Below are positions 53,081 to 56,717 of a stretch of DNA of 56,717 nt, piece after piece (position 1 is the first letter of the stretch; the number at the start of each line of letters is the position of its first letter). The notes under the pieces are model-generated. The model did no database searches. It was given only the letters and a program-made list of their open reading frames with translations, and was not told the DNA's origin. This stretch comes from Paenibacillus antibioticophila (lineage in GTDB: Bacteria > Bacillota > Bacilli > Paenibacillales > Paenibacillaceae). The stretch lies in NCBI RefSeq assembly GCF_000455265.1, contig NZ_HG005139.1, forward strand, positions 1,418,643 through 1,475,359, given 5' to 3'. The position numbers and the translations under genes are program-made.

Positions 53081-53589
53081 TGGAACAACCTTTTCCAACA
53101 CCGCGGGTTGCGGTGTACCCTGGGAGCTTCGATCCTGTGACGAAGGGTCACATGGATATTATCCAGCGGGCTTCCCGCCAGTTTGACAAGTTGATCGTGG
53201 CCGTACTGAATAATTTGAGCAAGAAGCCGTTGTTCACGGTGGAGGAACGCAAGGAACTGCTAGCCGCTTCGACGAGCCATCTGCCGAATGTGGAGATCGA
53301 TAGCTTCCGTGATCTGCTGGTCAATTACATGGACTACAAGCAGGCGCATGTCATTGTCCGCGGAATCCGTTCTGTAACCGATTTTGAATACGAGCTTCAG
53401 CTGGCTTCGACCAATCATAAGCTGAACAGTGAGGTCGAGACGATCTTCATGATGACCAACCCGAAGTATTCTTATCTTAGTTCCAGCGTAGTAAAAGAAA
53501 TTGCCTGCTTCAACGGAGATGTGTCGGATCTGGTGCCGTCCGAGGTTGAGCAGGCATTAATAGCAAAATATCAGAAGCCGCAAGGCTGA
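53080..53589 (+). CDS. coaD: Phosphopantetheine adenylyltransferase
   Basis: 169 residues. [18 protein letters not shown] carries the nucleotidyltransferase T/HxGH-type motif; [18 protein letters not shown] and [15 protein letters not shown] are CoaD hallmarks. It makes dephospho-CoA from 4'-phosphopantetheine and ATP, the penultimate step of CoA synthesis. Its start overlaps the rsmD stop by one base. Confidence 0.96.
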   Translation: MEQPFPTPRVAVYPGSFDPVTKGHMDIIQRASRQFDKLIVAVLNNLSKKPLFTVEERKELLAASTSHLPNVEIDSFRDLLVNYMDYKQAHVIVRGIRSVTDFEYELQLASTNHKLNSEVETIFMMTNPKYSYLSSSVVKEIACFNGDVSDLVPSEVEQALIAKYQKPQG

Positions 53590-53607
53590 TGCCCAACCAC
53601 TATGAAA

Positions 53608-54825
53608 TTAGCGGACTCTGAGCCTGCGGAGCCAAAGAGCTATGCAGATGCTTCCTGTCAGTATGGCGGCCAGCAGCAACGATTGAAGCTGGAGCATACC
53701 GACTATTTGCTCCCAGGTTGGCAGGGGCGTATAGCCAGTGGTGTCAGGATCAACGGAAGCGGGATTAATCCCTGAGGCGGCCGGCAGTGTGCCTGGGAAC
53801 CAGTGCATCGCCGGTTTCCATAGCAGCAAGGCGAGCAGACAGGCATAGGCCGCATGGATCATTCGGTAGAGAATAAAGCTGCGGATGCCGATTCCTGCGG
53901 GATATAGAATCGAGCGAACCTGAAGCAGCGCACAAAGCCCTCCCCAGCCCAGCATTGCGGAAATCCATGCAGCAAGTACGGATGGCGGAAGGGCCATTTT
54001 TGCTGCGGTATAGGCCCCTAAATGAAGCTTCAACAAGCCCGAGACCAGGGCTTGTGGCAAGAAAGAGGGCCATGCGCGGGTTAAGACATGAATGACGACG
54101 GCAAATATCAGCATGTAACCGCCGATGTTCATTAAGGTCTGAACGCTTTTACTTACGGCATCCCCCAGAAGCTTTCCGAAGCTGCGCCCGTCCTCCTCTT
54201 GCGCCCGTCTCATTTCCGAGAAGACAAGATGCAGGATTCCTTTGTTTTCGGAAGGCTTGGAGGAAGCAGGGAACCTGCTGGAGCTGCCGGGACTGGTTCC
54301 GCTGCTCCTCAGAGTCGCTGCTGCGCCGAGTCCTGCGAGCCAATGGATCCCCAGAAGCAGGAGGCCGAGTGCGGGGGAGCCGATGAAGCCCGTGCCAATG
54401 ACAACGGTCAACAGCATCGGGCTTCCGAAATGAGCCGCGGCGGCCATTCTTTCCGCTTCTTTAGAGGTTACTTTTCCTTGCTGATATAAAGAAGCCGAAG
54501 CTGTCGCGGCCGCCGGAAATCCTGCGATCAATCCTAAGGGGATCACATAGCCTGCCAGGCCGGGCAAACCGAGGATGCGGCGGGTGAAAGGCTCCAGGAG
54601 CACGCCAAGACCTCGTGCAAATCCGCTTGCGAGGACAATTTCGGTCAGCACGAGAAAAGGAAGCAGTGCAGGAAAGACGATGCGCCACCAGATTGCCAAT
54701 CCTTGACCGGAGGCCTTAAAGGCTTCACTGGGGGCGTATACGATACAGATCACAAGAATGACGGCGGCCAGCCCGAACAGCAGCGTAGAGCTGAGACGAC
54801 CGGCCGTTGAGGATTTGCTGGGCAA
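53608..54825 (-). CDS. ylbJ: Sporulation integral membrane protein YlbJ
   Basis: 405 residues with about eight or nine membrane helices. The nucleoside-recognition-type domain is typical of YlbJ: GLAIWWRIVFPALLPFLVLT, IPLGLIAGFPAAATASASLY, AAAAHFGSPMLLTVVIGTGF. In B. subtilis it is made in the mother cell under SigE and is needed for heat-resistant spores. TTG 54825 is preferred as start (AAGGAAGGTG upstream); the open frame reaches 54882. It is in the coaD neighbourhood as in Bacillus but on the opposite strand here. Confidence 0.9.
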   Translation of the reverse strand: MPSKSSTAGRLSSTLLFGLAAVILVICIVYAPSEAFKASGQGLAIWWRIVFPALLPFLVLTEIVLASGFARGLGVLLEPFTRRILGLPGLAGYVIPLGLIAGFPAAATASASLYQQGKVTSKEAERMAAAAHFGSPMLLTVVIGTGFIGSPALGLLLLGIHWLAGLGAAATLRSSGTSPGSSSRFPASSKPSENKGILHLVFSEMRRAQEEDGRSFGKLLGDAVSKSVQTLMNIGGYMLIFAVVIHVLTRAWPSFLPQALVSGLLKLHLGAYTAAKMALPPSVLAAWISAMLGWGGLCALLQVRSILYPAGIGIRSFILYRMIHAAYACLLALLLWKPAMHWFPGTLPAASGINPASVDPDTTGYTPLPTWEQIVGMLQLQSLLLAAILTGSICIALWLRRLRVR

Positions 54826-54965
54826 GGCATTCACCTTCCTTGGCTCTCGTAATGGGTCGCTGTGGTAATCTAACAAGTACAAGTCTTAGCTATACCGAAT
54901 ATATGCTGAAGCTGGGGCAAGCATGACTCTTCAACAGCAAGCGTAGTAACAGAGGAGGACAGGAA

Positions 54966-55991
54966 ATGCGCAGAACCCGATCACCCGTAATCAAGGCGGG
55001 CTTATATGTAATTTCTCTAGCTATTCTGGTCTATGTGGTTGTCTATATGCCCACTCCTTATATGGTGAACCAGCCGGGCACGGCGGAGGAAGTGAAGCCG
55101 ATGGTTACGATCATCGGAGGCGATACAGAGGAGCAAGGCACCTTTATGCTGACTACGGTATCCGTGAGCTATGCTAATTTGGCGCTGCTTTTGTCGGCCC
55201 AATTCAAGCCTCATGCTGAGATTGTTCGCAAGGAGCCCGACAGAAATGACGAAGAGTATCAAACCCAGCAGAGATACTACATGAGCACTTCCCAATCCAG
55301 TGCGATTATGTCCGCGTACCGACAAGCCGGAATCGAATATGAGGTGGTTCCCGAGTATGTATTCATCGTCGGATTTTCTGAGGCGATTACACCGAAGGGC
55401 GACTTTCATCCGGGTGATATTCTCAAGGAGATTAATGGCAGCCCGATCGGCAAGTTTGAGGATTTGTCCGGTCTTCTGAAGGGGATGGCTCCGGGAGAGC
55501 AGGTGGAGCTTACGTATGATCGGGGCGGTAAAATAGCTACCCAGAAGGTCGAACTGGTGAAGATTAGCGAGGAAGATGGCAATATCAGAGCCGGCTTGGG
55601 CGTGACGGTGGGCGAGGTCCGGAAGATTGAGCCGAAGGATTCGGATAAAGAGGTTCAGTTCGCAGATACTCGAATCGGCGGCCCTTCCGCCGGGCTCATG
55701 TTTACACTGGAGATCTATAATCAGCTGACCCCTGGTGATCTGAGTAAGGGCTACCGGATCGCCGGTACAGGAACGATGTCTGAGGATGGCGCCGTCGGCC
55801 CGATCGGAGGCGTAAAGTTTAAAATTGTTGCCTCGGATCGGCAGGATGCGGAAATTTTTTTCGTCCCGGAGGGTAATTATAAAGAGGCAGAGACCAAGGC
55901 CGACGAGATTAAAAGCGATATGAAGCTCGTGCCGGTTAAATCGGTACAGGATGCGCTGGATTATCTGGATGGTTTGGAGCCAGCGGCATAA
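54966..55991 (+). CDS. ylbL: PDZ/Lon-like serine protease (YlbL/SepM family)
   Basis: 341 residues from ATG 54966 behind AGGAGGACAGGAA. One N-terminal membrane helix (AGLYVISLAILVYVVVYMPT), a PDZ domain (FHPGDILKEINGSPIGKFED), then a Lon-type S16 protease domain with catalytic Ser in RIGGPSAGLMFTLEIY and Lys in GPIGGVKFKIVAS. The active site faces outward. Relatives process secreted peptides (SepM in streptococci) or membrane proteins. Position next to ylbJ and ylbM is conserved. Confidence 0.93.
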   Translation: MRRTRSPVIKAGLYVISLAILVYVVVYMPTPYMVNQPGTAEEVKPMVTIIGGDTEEQGTFMLTTVSVSYANLALLLSAQFKPHAEIVRKEPDRNDEEYQTQQRYYMSTSQSSAIMSAYRQAGIEYEVVPEYVFIVGFSEAITPKGDFHPGDILKEINGSPIGKFEDLSGLLKGMAPGEQVELTYDRGGKIATQKVELVKISEEDGNIRAGLGVTVGEVRKIEPKDSDKEVQFADTRIGGPSAGLMFTLEIYNQLTPGDLSKGYRIAGTGTMSEDGAVGPIGGVKFKIVASDRQDAEIFFVPEGNYKEAETKADEIKSDMKLVPVKSVQDALDYLDGLEPAA

Positions 55992-56041
55992 GGGTGACTG
56001 GGGCCGAACTGCCGCCCCTCATGCCTCGTTGTCACCAATAA

Positions 56042-56717
56042 TTACAGACGGAAGCGGATTGGCGGCTGACGGTATTCTCTCAGCAGAGCTTCTGTCGTTC
56101 GAGGACTAAAGCTGTTGGCATATACGGAAGCCGCTTGCAGATCAAGCTCTAGCTGGTCTCCGGTCATTCCTGCGACTCTGGTTAGCACAGGCAGCCGGGC
56201 AGTTTTCTTCATTTTACGAAGCAGCTCCCGGCCTGCATCATTGAAACCCAACACGCGCAGGTATTCAGGTCCGGCAGACAGAGAAGACTCTGAAAGCTTG
56301 CTCTGGTCATGCTGCAAAAGAATATGAGCAAGAGTGCGCTGCAGCTTTGTTCGGGTATAGCGCTTGGTCTTGATCTGATCGAGCAACTGCTCAACGCTCG
56401 GCGAGGTTAGCTTGGGGAGAGCTTGCTTGATACGGTATTCCAGTCCTTCGGTCATGTCATACAGACCGGAGAGCTGCTGGGGCGAAGCCAACAGCAGCTG
56501 GTGGAACAGCTGGGGCGCGAAGCTCTCCCAGCTGACCGGCCCGCGGCCCGCGGCGAATTCGCGGGCCAGGATTTGCGCCGTGCTCGGCGGCATGTAGGGC
56601 GCTGCGGCCGCGAGGCCGCCGCCCGACAGCAGCGACCGCACGGCGGTAGCGCTGGCGATGTCCGCAGCCTGCGGCGCGGCATCGTGGTACCCCGCGGCAT
56701 AGCGCCGCACCGTAAGC
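56042..56717 (-). CDS. tmcAL: tRNA(Met) cytidine acetate ligase TmcAL/YlbM, C-terminal part (5' end outside window)
   Basis: About 225 residues remain; the frame is still open at the window edge (LTVRRYAAGYHD), so the N-terminal nucleotidyltransferase domain is missing. The C-terminal helical part matches YlbM: ASATAVRSLLSGG, EGLEYRIKQALPKLTSPSVE, TKRYTRTKLQRTLAHILLQH, EYLRVLGFNDAGRELLRKMK. TmcAL acetylates the wobble cytidine (ac4C34) of elongator tRNA-Met using acetate and ATP. The order ylbL-ylbM is as in Bacillus, with ylbM inverted. A Pro/Ala-rich, high-G+C stretch near 56500-56650 is slightly unusual. Confidence 0.88.
   Translation of the reverse strand, partial: LTVRRYAAGYHDAAPQAADIASATAVRSLLSGGGLAAAAPYMPPSTAQILAREFAAGRGPVSWESFAPQLFHQLLLASPQQLSGLYDMTEGLEYRIKQALPKLTSPSVEQLLDQIKTKRYTRTKLQRTLAHILLQHDQSKLSESSLSAGPEYLRVLGFNDAGRELLRKMKKTARLPVLTRVAGMTGDQLELDLQAASVYANSFSPRTTEALLREYRQPPIRFRL

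Noticed and set aside
55993..56036. GGTGAC...GTCACC and GGGGC...GCCCC structure between ylbL and tmcAL as a terminator
   Set aside because: Lacks a T-tract on both strands; pairing is spread over a long loop.
1..56717. tRNA, rRNA and intact insertion sequences
   Set aside because: None could be recognised; no cloverleaf-like tRNA ends, rRNA signatures or complete transposase frames were seen by eye.

Overview
The window looks like a chromosomal segment of a Gram-positive, endospore-forming member of the Firmicutes, most probably Paenibacillus. The reasons are a moderate G+C backbone, strong AGGAGG-type ribosome sites with many TTG and GTG starts, a T-box leader, a GerA/GerC/GerB spore germination operon, the rsmD-coaD-ylbJ-ylbL-ylbM(tmcAL) neighbourhood known from Bacillus, and a short peptide gene ending in an SHG-type hexapeptide like those of the Paenibacillus Alo quorum-sensing family. 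The genus is an inference. No rRNA, tRNA, CRISPR array or intact transposase was seen.

Layout. 1-6.1 kb: sugar use (end of a GH36 alpha-galactosidase, a chemoreceptor, cellobiose phosphorylase and its LacI-type regulator, with matching palindromic operators before both the phosphorylase and the regulator). 6.1-14.5 kb: a membrane J-domain-like protein, an NlpC/P60 wall hydrolase split by an in-frame amber codon, an aldose epimerase, a small LytTR regulator with a cre-like site, a lactonase, a 230-bp inverted-repeat element, a chorismate mutase/DAHP synthase behind a T-box whose specifier reads as UUC (Phe), and an AI-2E family membrane protein. 14.5-27.3 kb: aromatic acid exporter family protein, HelD, an MFS pump, a DsbA-like lipoprotein, RpiA, a GNAT protein, a MarR regulator with a frameshifted MMPL/RND pump, a TPR protein and a GH73 glucosaminidase. 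27.3-31.6 kb: the ger operon (A-C-B-small D-like), whose A gene carries an apparent frameshift in an A8 run.

31.7-52.4 kb is accessory DNA and visibly more A+T-rich in parts. It starts with a TetR/alpha-beta hydrolase operon under a strongly palindromic promoter. Next is a membrane histidine kinase fused in one chain to a NarL/LuxR-type response regulator, divergent from an ABC transporter and a DUF4097-like lipoprotein, with a perfect 16-bp inverted repeat between them. Then comes a truncated RRNPP-type receptor overlapping an intact 38-codon pro-peptide gene. Last is a large surface/toxin locus: a 1066-residue secreted repeat protein ending in one YD-like repeat, a 1624-residue RHS/YD-repeat polymorphic toxin, and a row of likely immunity genes alternating with broken RHS or toxin-tip fragments. 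A frameshifted excisionase-like HTH remnant closes the region.

52.4-56.7 kb returns to conserved backbone: rsmD, coaD, ylbJ, ylbL and part of tmcAL.

The most interesting material is the peptide-receptor remnant next to the RHS toxin/immunity array, the kinase-regulator fusion with its large palindrome, and several one-base or one-codon lesions (NlpC/P60 amber, MMPL +1, GerA A8) that need confirming at read level before they are taken as biology.
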